Positions 45,649 to 56,095 of a stretch of DNA of 64,000 bases are shown in pieces. Within the stretch, counting starts at the first letter, position 1; the number at the start of each line of letters is the position of its first letter. The position numbers and the translations under genes are program-made. The DNA is from Begonia masoniana. Its lineage: Eukaryota; Streptophyta; Magnoliopsida; Cucurbitales; Begoniaceae. The stretch covers positions 16,153,488 through 16,217,487 of the forward strand of contig CM039515.1 in NCBI GenBank assembly GCA_022432975.1, read 5' to 3'. Under the pieces are notes generated by a model, which was given only the letters and a program-made list of their open reading frames with translations, ran no database searches and was not told the DNA's origin.

Positions 45649-46973
45649 TTTTTTTGACTAAAAACTTCCTCGGACATCAGGAGCAAAATTCAAGGGCACG
45701 GGAGGTCTGGCATGGTAGGAACAGGCTGTGGCAGTCTCGCTGGGCATAGGACAAAGGGAATTGACGGACTGAAGAATGTCGGGTGCGACCATACGAGAAC
45801 TAATGCACTGGATCCCATTAGAACTCCGAAGTTAAAAGTACTTCGGCGAGAGTAGTACTAAGTTTGGTGACAACTTGGGAAGTCCTTGTGTTGCACCCAT
45901 TTTTTTTACCGAGTACTTCCTCGGACATCAGGTGAAAAATTTAAGGGCAGAAGAGACCTGGAGTGGGAGGAACGGGCTGCGGCGGTCTTGCTGGGCATTA
46001 GACAAAGGGAATTGGCGGACGAAGTATGTCGGGTGTGACCATACGAGCACTATTGCACCAGATCCCATCAGAACTCCAAAGTTAAAAGTGCTTCGGCGAG
46101 AGTAGTACTAAGTTGGGTGACCACTTGTGAAGTCCTCGTGTTGCACCCTTTTTTTTGACTGAGTACTTCCTCGGACATCAGGAGCAACATTCAAGGGCAC
46201 GGGAGGTCTGGCGTGGTAGGAACGGGCTGCGGTGGTATCGTTGGGCATCAGACAAAGAGAATTGACGGACGAAGAATGTCGGGTGCGACCATACGAGCAC
46301 TAATGCACCGGATCTTATCAGAACTCCGAAGTTAAAAGTGGTTCAGCGAGAGTAGTACTAAGTTTAGTGACCACTCGGGAAGTCCTCGTGTTGCACCCCT
46401 TTTTTTGACAGAGTACTTCTTCGGACATCAGGAGCAAAATTCAAGGGCACGGGAGGTCTGGCGTTGGAGGAACGGGCTGCGGCGCTCTCGCTGGGCATCG
46501 GACAATGGGAATTGGCAATCGAAGAATGTCGGGTGCGACCATACAAGCACTAATGCCCCGGATCCCATCAGAACTCTAACGTTAAAAATGGTTCGGCGAT
46601 AATAGTACTAAGTTGGGTGACCACTTAGGAAGTCCTCGTGTTGCTCCCCATTTTTTGACTGAGTAATTCCTCGGACATCAGGAGCAAAATTCAAGGGCAC
46701 GGGAGGTCTGGCTTGGCGGGAACAGGCTGCGGGGGTCTCGCTAGGCATAGGACAAAGAGAATTGACGAACGAAGAATGTCGGATGCGACCATATGAGCAC
46801 TAATGCACCGGATCCCATCAGAACTCTGAAGTTAAAAGTGCTTCGGCGAGAGTAGTACTAAGTTGGATGACCACTTGGGAAGTCCTCGTGTTGCACCCCT
46901 TTTTTTGACTAAGTACTTCCTCGGTCATCAGGAGCAAAATTCAAGGGCAAGGGAAGTCTGACGTGGTAGGAAC

Positions 46974-47501
46974 AGGCTGCGGCGGTCTCGCTGGGCATCG
47001 GACAAAGGGAATAGACGGACGAAGAATGTCGGGTGCGACCATACGAGCACTAATGCACCGGATCCCATAAGAACTCCGAAGTGAAAAGTACTTCAGCGAG
47101 AGTTGTACTAAATTTTGGTGACCACTTGGCGAGTCCTTGTGTTGCACCCCTTTTTTTGACCGAGTACTTCCTTGGACATCAGGAGAGAAATTCAAGGGCA
47201 CGAGAGGTCTGGTGTGGGAGTAACGGGCTGCGGCGGTCTCGCTGCGCATCGGACAAAGGGAATTGGCAGACAAAGAATGTCGGGTGCGACCATATGATCG
47301 CTAATACACCGGATCCCATCAGAACTCCGACGTTAATGTGCTTCGGGCGAGAGTAATACTAAGTTGGGTGAACCACTTAGAAAGTCCTCATGTTGCACCC
47401 CTTTTTTGACTAAGTACTTTCAACGGATATTAGACGGACTTCAAGAGCACGGGAGGTCAGGCATGGTAGGAACAGGTTGCGGCGGTGTCGCTGGGCATCG
47501 G
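46974..47501 (+). repeat. Segmental duplication, copy A (1500-bp offset)
   Basis: Matches 48474-49002, an offset of six 250-bp units. Shared rare variants include GTGAAAAGTACTTCAGC, GCGAGTCCTTG and ATATGATCGCTAATACACC. The last 120 bp of this copy contain several one-base indels that copy B lacks. Confidence 0.85.
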
Positions 47502-48473
47502 ACAAAGGAAATTGACGGACGAAGAATGTCGGGTGCGACCATACGAGCACTAATGCACCGGATCCCATCAGAACTCCGAAGTTAAAAGTGCTTCGGCGAG
47601 AGTAGTACTAAGTTGGGTGACCACTTAGGAAGTCCTCGTGTTGCACCCCTTTTTTTGACTGAGTACTTCCTCGGACAACAGGAGGAAAATTCAAGGGTAC
47701 GGGAGGTCTAGCGTGGGAGGAACGGGCTGCGACAGTCTCGCTGGGCATCGGACAAAGGAAATTGACGGACGAAGAATGTCGGGTGCGACCATACGAGCAC
47801 TAATGCACCGGATCCCATCAGAACTCCGAAGTTAAAAGTGCTTCGGCGAGAGTAGTACTAAGTTGGGTGACCACTTAGGAAGTCCTCGTGTTGCAACCCT
47901 TTTTTTGACTGAGTACTTCCTCGGACATCAGGAGCAAAATTCAAGGGCACGAGAGGTCTGGCGTGGGAGGAACGGGCTGCGGCGGTCTCGCTGGGCATCG
48001 GACAAAGGGAATTGGCAGACAAAGAATGTCGGGTGCGACCATACGAGCACTAATGCACCGGATCCCATCAGAACTCCGAAGTTAAAAGTGCTTCGGCGAG
48101 AGTAGTACTAAGTTGGGTGACCACTTAGGAAGTCCTCGTGTTGCACCCCTTTTTTTGACTGAGTACTTCCTCGGACATCAGGAGCAAAATTCAAGGGCAC
48201 GGGAGGTCTGGCGTTGGAGGAACGGGCTGCGGCGGTCTCGCTGGGCATCGGACAAAGGGAATTGGCGGACGAAGAATGTCGGGTGCGACCATACGAGCAC
48301 TAATGCACCGGATCCCATCAGAACTCCGAAGTTAAAAGTGCTTCGGCGAGAGTAGTACTAAGTTGGATGACCACTTGGGAAGTCCTCGTGTTGCACCCCT
48401 TTTTTTGACTGAGTACTTCCTCGGACATCAGGAGCAAAATTCAAGGGCACGGGAGGTCTGGCGTTGGAGGAAC

Positions 48474-49002
48474 GGGCTGCGGCGGTCTCGCTGGGCATCG
48501 GACAAAGGGAATAGACGGACGAAGAATGTCGGGTGCGACCATACGAGCACTAATGCACCGGATCCCATAAGAACTCCGAAGTGAAAAGTACTTCAGCGAG
48601 AGTTGTACTAAATTTTGGTGACCACTTGGCGAGTCCTTGTGTTGCACCCCTTTTTTTGACCGAGTACTTCCTTGGACATCAGGAGAGAAATTCAAGGGCA
48701 CGAGAGGTCTGGTGTGGGAGTAACGGGCTGCGGCGGTCTCGCTGCGCATCGGACAAAGGGAATTGGCAGACAAAGAATGTCGGGTGCGACCATATGATCG
48801 CTAATACACCGGATCCCATCAGAACTCCGACGTTAAATGTGCTTCGGCGAGAGTAATACTAAGTTGGGTGACCACTTAGAAAGTCCTCATGTTGCACCCC
48901 TTTTTTTGACTAAGTACTTTCACGGATATTAGGACGGACATTCAAGAGCACGGGAGGTCAGGCATGGTAGGAACAGGTTGCGGCGGTGTCGCTGGGCATC
49001 AG
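48474..49002 (+). repeat. Segmental duplication, copy B
   Basis: Partner of 46974-47501. This copy lacks the cluster of one-base indels and looks like the cleaner sequence. Confidence 0.85.
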
Positions 49003-49280
49003 ACAAAGAGAATTGACGGACGAAGATTGTCGGGTGTGACCATACGAGCACTAATGCACTGGATCCCATCAGAACTCCGAAGTTAAAAGTGCTTCGGCGA
49101 GAGTAGTACTAAGTTTGTTATCCACTTGGGAAGTCCTCGTGTTGCACCCCTTTTTTTTGACCAAGTACTTTCTCGGACATCAGGAGCAAAATTCAGGGGC
49201 ACGAGAGGTCTGGCGTGGGAGTAACGGGCTGCGGCTGTCTCGTTGCGCATCGGACAAAGGGAATTGGCAGACAAAGAATG

Positions 49281-49379
49281 TAATACACCGGATCCCATCA
49301 GAACTCTGACGTTAAAAGTGCTTTGGCGAGAGTAATACTAAGTTGGGTGACCACTTAGGAAGTCCTCGTGTTGCACCCC
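49281..49379 (+). pseudogene. 5S pseudogene lacking the first 20 nt
   Basis: Spacer GAATG joins directly to TAATACACCGG, so helix I and the start of helix II are gone. Confidence 0.7.
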
Positions 49380-49510
49380 TTTGTTTGACTGAGTACTTCC
49401 TCGGATATCAGGAGCGAAATTCAAGAGCACGGGAGGTCATGCGTGGTAGGAGCGGGCTGCGGCGGTCTCGTTGGGCATCAGACAAAGAGAATTGACGGAC
49501 AAAGATTGTC

Positions 49511-49620
49511 GGGTGTGACCATACAAGCAGTAATGCACCAGATTCCACCAGAACTCCGAAGTTAAAAGTGCTTTAGTACTAAGTTTGTTATCCACTTGGT
49601 AGGTCTTCGTGTTGCACCTC
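49511..49620 (+). pseudogene. 5S pseudogene with about 9-nt deletion
   Basis: CTTTAGTACT replaces the CTTCGGCGAGAGTAGTACT stretch, removing the intermediate element. Confidence 0.65.
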
Positions 49621-49736
49621 TTTTTTTGACTAATCAGGTGTGAAATTCAAGGGCACGCGAGGTCTCGCGTGGTAGGATTGGGCTGCGGCATTCTCACTGG
49701 GCATCGGACAAAAGGAATTGACGGACGAAGAATGTC

Positions 49737-49820
49737 GGGTGCGTCCATACGAGCACTAATGCTTTGGATCTTATCAGAACTCCAAAGTTAAAAGTGCTTC
49801 GGCGAGAGTTGTTGCACCGC
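49737..49820 (+). pseudogene. 5S pseudogene lacking box C
   Basis: GGCGAGAGTT joins directly to GTTGCACCGC; the part with helix IV and box C is missing. Confidence 0.7.
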
Positions 49821-51128
49821 TTTTTTTGACTGAGTACTTCCTCAGACATCAGGAGCAAAATTCAAAGGCACGGGAGGTCTGGTGTGGCAGGAACGAGCTG
49901 CGGCGGTCTCTCTGGGCCTCGGACAAAGGGAATTGACGGACGAAGAATGTCGGGTGCGACCACACGAGCACTAATGCACTGGATCACATCAGAACTCTGA
50001 AGTTAAAAGTGCGTCGGCGAAAGTAGTACTAAGTTTGGTGACCAATTGAGAAGTCCTCATGTTGCATCCCTTTTTTTGACCGAGTACTTCCTCGGACATC
50101 AAAAGCGAAATTCAATGGCACGGGAGGTCTGGCGTGAGAGGAACGGGCTGCGATGGTCTCGCTGGGCATCAGACAATGGGAATTGGCGGATGAAGAATGT
50201 TGGGTGCGACCATATGAGCACTAATGCACCGGATCCCATCAGAACTCCGAAGTTAAAAGTGCTTCGGCGAGAGTAGTACTAAGTTTGGTGACCACTTAGA
50301 AAGTCCTCGTGTTGCACCTCTTTTTTTGACCAAGTACTTCCTCGGACATCAGGAGAGAAATTCAAGGGCACGTGAGGTCTGGCATGGGAGGAATGGGCTG
50401 CGGCGGTCTCGCTGGGCATCGGACAAAGGGAATTTGCGGACGAAGAATGTCGGGTGCAACCATACGAGCAGTAATGCAACGGATCCCATCAGAACTCCGA
50501 AGTTAAAAGTGCTTCGGCGAGAGTAGTACTATGTTTTGGTGACCACTTGGGAATTCCTCGTGTTGCAACCCTTTTTTTGACCGAGTACTTTCTCGGACAT
50601 CAGGAGCGAAATTCAATGGCACGGGAGGTCTGGCGTGGGAGGAATGGGCTGCGGCGGTCTCGCTGGGCATCAGACAAAGGGAATTGGCGAACGAAGAATG
50701 TCGGGTGCGACCATAGGAGCACTAATGCACCGGATCCCATCAGAACTCCAACGTTAAAAGTGCTTCGGCGAGAGTAGTACTAAGTTGGGTGACCACTTAG
50801 GAAGTCCTCGTGTTGCACGCCTTTTTTTGACTGAGTACTTCATCGGATATCAGGAGCAAAATTCAAGAGCACGGGAGGTCTGGCATGGTAGGAACGGGCT
50901 GCGGCGGTCTCGCTGGGCATCAGACAATGAGAATTGACGGACGAAGATTGTCGGGTGCGACCATACGAGCACTAATGCACCGGATCACATCAGAACTCCG
51001 AAGTTAAAAGCGCTTCGGCGAGAGTAGTACTAAGTTGGTTGACCATTTGGGAAGTCCTCATGTTGCAACCCTTTTTTTAACTGATCAGGAGCAAAATTCA
51101 AGGGCACAGGAGGTCTGGCGTGGTAGGG

Positions 51129-51133
51129 TTGGG
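51129..51133 (+). repeat. Target site duplication TTGGG, left
   Basis: Identical to 51510-51514. The uninterrupted spacer of neighbouring units reads ATTGGGCTGCGCC here. Confidence 0.9.
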
Positions 51134-51219
51134 TGTAACGACCCCATATCCCAGCAAGATATTGTCCGCTCTGGGGATTGGGCCGTAGCCCAATATCCTC
51201 CCCTCACGGCTTTGTTTGG

Positions 51220-51321
51220 CGAGAACTTCCCAGAAGGTCACCCAACCTGGAATTGCTCTCGCCGAAGCACTTTTAACTTCGGAGTTCTTACGAGATCCGT
51301 TGTCAATTGTGCTCCAAAACG
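51220..51321 (-). pseudogene. 5S-like segment inside the Cassandra-like LTR
   Basis: Covers roughly 5S positions 14-106. Positions 40-72 (plus-strand bases 51256-51288) are identical to the array 5S, including the unusual A at 49, AA at 56-57 and C at 64. G at 15 and T at 83 also agree with the array. Positions 81, 93 and 95 have the ordinary plant bases. The 5' and 3' ends are diverged, so helix I is not kept. Confidence 0.8.
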
Positions 51322-51346
51322 CGTCTTGCTATGTTGGGAAGGTCTC

Positions 51347-51356
51347 TTTATATATG
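51347..51356 (-). promoter_or_regulatory. TATA box of the Cassandra-like LTR
   Basis: CATATATAAA on the minus strand, upstream of the 5S-like segment. Confidence 0.6.
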
Positions 51357-51509
51357 TTTCATTTCCACATACTTCCCCAAGCGATGTGAGATTGTGACGA
51401 CCCCCTCTTTACGACCTGTCACCTTCCGGCTCGCCCGCGCGGACGTACCGCCATCCGGGTTCCGGTTCGTGCAGCCATCGTACCATACGTGCACATTCGG
51501 GTCATCACA

Positions 51510-53698
51510 TTGGGCTTCGCCGGTCTCGCTGGGCATCAGACAAAGGGAATTGACGGACGAAGAATGTCGGGTGCGACCATACGAGCACTAATGCACCGGA
51601 TCCCATCAGAACTCCGATGTTAAAAGTGCTTCGGCGTCAGTAGTACTAAGTTGGGTGACCACTTAGGAAGTCCTCATGTTGCACGCCTTTTTTTGACTGA
51701 GTACTTCCTCGGATATCAGGATCAAAATTCAAGAGCACGGGAGGTCTGGCATGGTAGGAACAGGCTGCGGCGGTCTCGTTGGGCATCAGACAATGAGAAT
51801 TAACGGACGAAGTTTGTCGGGTGCAACCATATGAGCACTAATGAACCTGATCCCATCAGAACTCCGAAGTTAAAAGTGCTTCGGCGAGAGTAGTACAAAG
51901 TACGTTGTCCACTTGGAAAGTCCTTGTGTTGCACCCCTTTTTTTGACTGATCAGGAGCGAAATTTAAGGGCACGGGAGGTCTGGCGTGATAGGATTGGGC
52001 TGCGCCGGTCTCGCTGGGCATCAGACAAATGGAATTGACGGACGAAGAATTTTGTGTGCGTCCATACATTGACTAATGCGTCGGATCCCATAAGAACTTC
52101 GAAGTTAAAAGCGCTTCTGCGAGAGTAGTACTAAGTTGGTTGACCACTTTGGAAGTCCTCGTGTTGCACCCCTTTTTTTGACTGATCAGGAGCGAAATTC
52201 AAGGGCACGGGAGGTCTGGCGTGGTAGGATTGGGCTGCGCCGGTCTCGCTGGGCATCAGACAAAGGGATTTGACAGACGAAGAATGTCGTGTGCGTCCAT
52301 ACGAGCACTAATGCGCCGGATCACTCAGAACTCCAAGTTAAAAGTGCTTCGTGCGAGACAGTAATATGTTAGATGACCACTTAGGAAGTCCTCTTATTGC
52401 ACCCTTTTTTTGACTGAGTACTTCCTCGGTCATAAGGAGAAAATTCAAGGCACGAGAGGTCTGGCGTGGTAGGATTGGGCTGCGCCGGTCTCGCTGGGCA
52501 TCAGACAAAGGGATTTGACAGACGAAGAATGTCGTGTGCGTCCATACGAGCACTAATGCGCCGGATCCCATCAGAACTCCAAAGTTAAAAGTGCTTCGGT
52601 GAGAGCAGTACTATGTTAGATGACCACTTAGGAAGTCCTCTTATTGCACCCCTTTTTTTGACTGAGTACTTCCTCGGTCATCAGGAGAAAAATTCAAAGG
52701 CACGAGAGGTCTGGCGTGGTAGGAACGGGCTGCGGCGGTCTCGCTGGGCCTCGGACAAAGTGAATTGACGGACAAAGAATGTCGGGAGCTACCATACGAG
52801 GACTAATGCACCGGATCCCATCAGAACTATGAAGTTGAAAGTGCTTCGGCGAGAGTAGTACTAAGTTTTGTGACCACTTGAGAAGTCCTCGTGTTGCACC
52901 CCTATTTTTGAAAGAGTACTTCCTCGGACATCAAAAGCAAAATTCAATGGCGCGGGAGGTCTGGCGTGGGAGGAACGGCCGGCGGCGGTCTCGCTGGGCA
53001 TCAGACAAAAGGAATTGGTGGACGAAGAATGTCGGGTGCGACCATACGAGCACTAATGCACCGGATCCGATCAGAACTCCGACGTTAAATGTGCTTCTGC
53101 GAGAGTAGTACTAAGTTGAGTGACCACTTAGGAAGTCCTCGTGTTGCACCCCTTTTTTTGACTGAGTACTTCCTCGGATATTAGGAACGAAATTCGAGAG
53201 CATGGGAGGTATGGCGTGGTAGGAACGGGCTGCGGCGGTCTCGCTGGACATCAGACAAATAGAATTGACGGACGAAGATTGTCGGGGGCGACCATACGAG
53301 CACTAATGCAACGGATCCCATCAGAACTCTGAAGTTAAAAGTGCTTCGGCGAGAGTAGTACTAAGTTGGGTGACTAGTTGGGAAGTCCTTGTGTTGCACC
53401 CTTTTTTTGACTAAGTACTTCCTCGGACATCAGGAGAAAAATTCAATGGCACAGGAGGTCTGGCGTGGTAGGAACGGGCTGCGACGGTCTCGCTGGAAAT
53501 CGAACAAAGGGAATGGACGAACGAAGAATGTCGGGTGCGAACATACGAGCACTAATGCACTGGATCCCATCAGAACTCCGAAGTTAAAAGTGCTTCGGCG
53601 AGAGTAGTACTAAGTCTGTTGTCCACTTGGGAAGTCCTCGTGTTGCGCTCTTTTTTTTGACTGATCAGGAGCGAAATTCAAGATCACAGGAGGTCTGG
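51510..53698 (+). repeat. 250-bp 5S repeat block with a short-spacer subfamily
   Basis: 5S-like copies start at 51569, 51819, 52054, 52289, 52534, 52784, 53034, 53284 and 53533. The spacers after 51819, 52054 and 53533 lack about 15 bp (GACTGATCAGGAGC) and several share an ATTGGGCTGCGCC variant, a recognisable subfamily that also occurs after 49511, 50953 and 57169. The unit after 52289 is an indel-rich version of the unit after 52534. The block ends with the target duplication TCTGG at 53694-53698. Confidence 0.88.
53694..53698 (+). repeat. Target site duplication TCTGG, left
   Basis: Identical to 56096-56100. Joining the flanks restores the ordinary spacer GGAGGTCTGGCGTGG. Confidence 0.88.
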
Positions 53699-56095
53699 GG
53701 TAACGACCCCAACGGAATCGCCACACAATTCATTACTTAATCTCTTAATCATTTGATTCTTACTTCCTTACACCTTGTTCATTGTTAGTGTTAATATTAT
53801 TCCCCCTTTGTTTTCTCTTTTTTTTTTTTTCAAACATCTCTTGATCTGCATCTACCGATAGAGTTATAGACTCACATCGACCAATGATCACATGTCCGCC
53901 ATGCAACACATCTGATCTCAACCAGCAATAGACATCCACCGGTGGTCACGGGCATTGCACGTGCCTAATTAAAGACATCCCCCGGTCCCGAACATTCCCC
54001 ACTTGATATTCATATTTACCCTACATCGACCGGTGGTCATGTGTGCTTCACGTGACCGACTTAAAACATTACCTGGACATTAAATGATAAGAGAATACTC
54101 ACATCATCCGGTCACTAGACGACAAATTAACATTTACATCATCCGGTGAAGAATTACACTTCATCCACCGAATGCTAGACGACAAAATAACACTCTCATC
54201 ATCCGATGGCTTAAACACTCTACATCTGCCAATCGCTAGACGGCAAAATAGCACTTTCATCATCCGATGGCTAGACACTACATCTGCCGATTGCTAGACG
54301 ACAAGATAACACTCTCATCATCCGATGAAAATTACCACAACTCACCAGAATCTTAACTTAGTAACCATAAACCTCAAAAAGTAAAAATCATAAACTCATC
54401 TAAAATACGCATAGCGGAAGACTCAAGCAAAACAAACCATTCATAAATCCTTAAAATCGCATTTAGACTCTAAAGACAAGCCCTTCAAATCCAAATCTCA
54501 TTGTTATAAGAAATTCTATTCTATTTAGTCATCTGTTCATCGTAAACTTTTCTGACTTACTATGAGCATAACCAGGGAACTTAATCGCCTGTCTAGCCTT
54601 CACTGTCACACTGAGCATCCTCCGGCAACCAACTTTAAACATCATCTCTGGACTGGAAATCCTCACCTTCTAACTCTTCACCTACATCATAAGATTTAAC
54701 TATAAGCCTAATGCTTAGTAAGGAATGCAACACTAACATGGATGCATGAATGTATAATTTAGGAAAATCACATGCTCATAAGTCTTTTCTTGTTCATATC
54801 TTTGCTCGTAATCATCATTCATAGTCATGGATCATATTCATCGTTCATAGTCATGGATCATATTCATCGTTCATAGTCATGGATCATATTCATCGTGCAT
54901 AGTCATTGATCATATTCTTCATTTAGGTTGTGTGGATTAAGAGAGGATTTATGCCGGTAAAGGGGGTTCGACAGTGAGTTTGATCTTGTTCCCTACTGCG
55001 GGTCGTATTCATATGTCCCTCTTTGGACTGTGACATACGCCGAACCGCCCCCAACCCTCACTTAGTCCACGTTGCATAAATCTTATATATATACATATAT
55101 ACATACATATCTTGTTCATGGAAAACATGTATTAAAACATTTTCTTATGCTTGAGAAACATTCATGATGCATGAACATGAGAACTTTTAACCCATCAGAC
55201 TATGACAAGGATCATACCAGAGCAGACAACTTCACATTTACTAGTAGGTCATCAAATAGTATAACTCACAACATTCATCAATCCTTCAAGTGCAGACAAG
55301 CTCATCATCATAAGGTAAACATTAGACATCTAAAACAACCTAGTACTCCCACGATGTAGGGCTCTATTAGCCGAAAATCTTAATACATTCACTTACCTGG
55401 TCTCCTTAGCACTTGAGCTCCTTTCTCTTCAAACTTCTTCACCTAAAACATTTACATTGCAGTAGTTAAAACAAAATCCTAATAGTTCTAATCTCAAGTT
55501 ATCCTAAGGTTTAATAGCTAAAGTCATTCCCGAATCCTTAGTCTAATACCCTGTGCAGTTTGAAATCAAAATCCCAGAACAGACAGATTCGATTATCGAT
55601 TACTCAGGGGTAGTTGTTCTAAATGTCCAGAATCGATTTGATAAAAGCATTCCCACTCACAGATTTCAAATGTTCTTATTATTAGTCAGCCATTGGAAAA
55701 TCCAAAACTCCAATGCCGAGTAGAAAACAGAGCTAACAAACTAACAGATAGCTACGTTGTCTATTGCATACCTCGGGCACATAGTAGTCGAGTAGTGGCA
55801 GAGAAACCGATCGTCGAAGAGAGTGTGCTGAAAGCAGAGAGCAAGAGCTTGGGAGGGAAGAAATCGCCGAAAAGGAAGGTGTCGGCTACAGTGGTTCAAG
55901 TGAGGTTTAAAACATTTCTTTTTTCTTTATATATTGGTCATCACCCTCCATTATTACAACTTTGCCACCCAACCTAGTTTAAATCCACATGAAATTAATT
56001 ATCCTTGGTATAAAACTCTAAACCGGGAAAAATTAATTAAACACGACCGTTAAAACGGTTAAGGAAGTTACCTGGTCGTTATTTTGGGTGTTACA
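53699..56095 (-). mobile_element. Solo LTR, 2397 bp, same family as the 3' LTR at 43086
   Basis: On the minus strand it starts TGTAACACCC and ends GGTCGTTACC, where the final base would be expected to be A. A perfect 5-bp duplication flanks it. Matching landmarks with 43086-45559 include the CGACAGTGAG / CATACGCCGAACC segment (54965-55070), the CATCATCCGG repeats (54080-54340) and a TATATAAA box at about 55926-55934. No internal region or second LTR is present. It is in the opposite direction to the element at 37080-45559. Confidence 0.88.
54817..54916. repeat. 26-bp minisatellite, about 3.5 copies
   Basis: Repeats of TTCATAGTCATGGATCATA plus ATTCATCG inside the solo LTR. Confidence 0.8.

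Larger units (their letters stand above)
45649..51133 (+). repeat. 250-bp 5S repeat block
   Basis: 5S-like copies start at 45781, 46031, 46281, 46531, 46781, 47031, 47282, 47531, 47781, 48031, 48281, 48531, 48782, 49032, 49281 (5' cut), 49511, 49737, 49952, 50202, 50452, 50703 and 50953. Units between 47531 and 48780 are nearly identical to each other. Copies near 49281-49820 are badly deleted. The block is broken in a spacer by the Cassandra-like LTR. Confidence 0.9.
51134..51509 (-). mobile_element. Cassandra-like TRIM solo LTR, 376 bp, carrying 5S sequence
   Basis: Read on the minus strand it starts TGTGATGACCC and ends GGTCGTTACA, and is flanked by a perfect 5-bp duplication. Inside are a CACATCGCTTGGGGA stretch and a TATATAA box typical of short plant TRIM LTRs, then a 5S-like segment, then a GACAATATCTTGCTGGG end. 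Cassandra elements are known non-autonomous TRIMs whose LTRs hold a 5S sequence with Pol III promoter boxes. There is no second LTR or internal region, so it is a solo LTR. It lies in a 5S spacer with its own 5S reading opposite to the array. The family call rests on recalled features, not on a search. Confidence 0.85.

Noticed and set aside
51035..51397. 120-codon frame across a 5S unit and the Cassandra-like LTR
   Set aside because: Crosses the insertion boundary, so it cannot be a real gene.
55171..55977. Small + strand frames in the minus-strand solo LTR
   Set aside because: Antisense to an LTR leader region; no domain and no start context.
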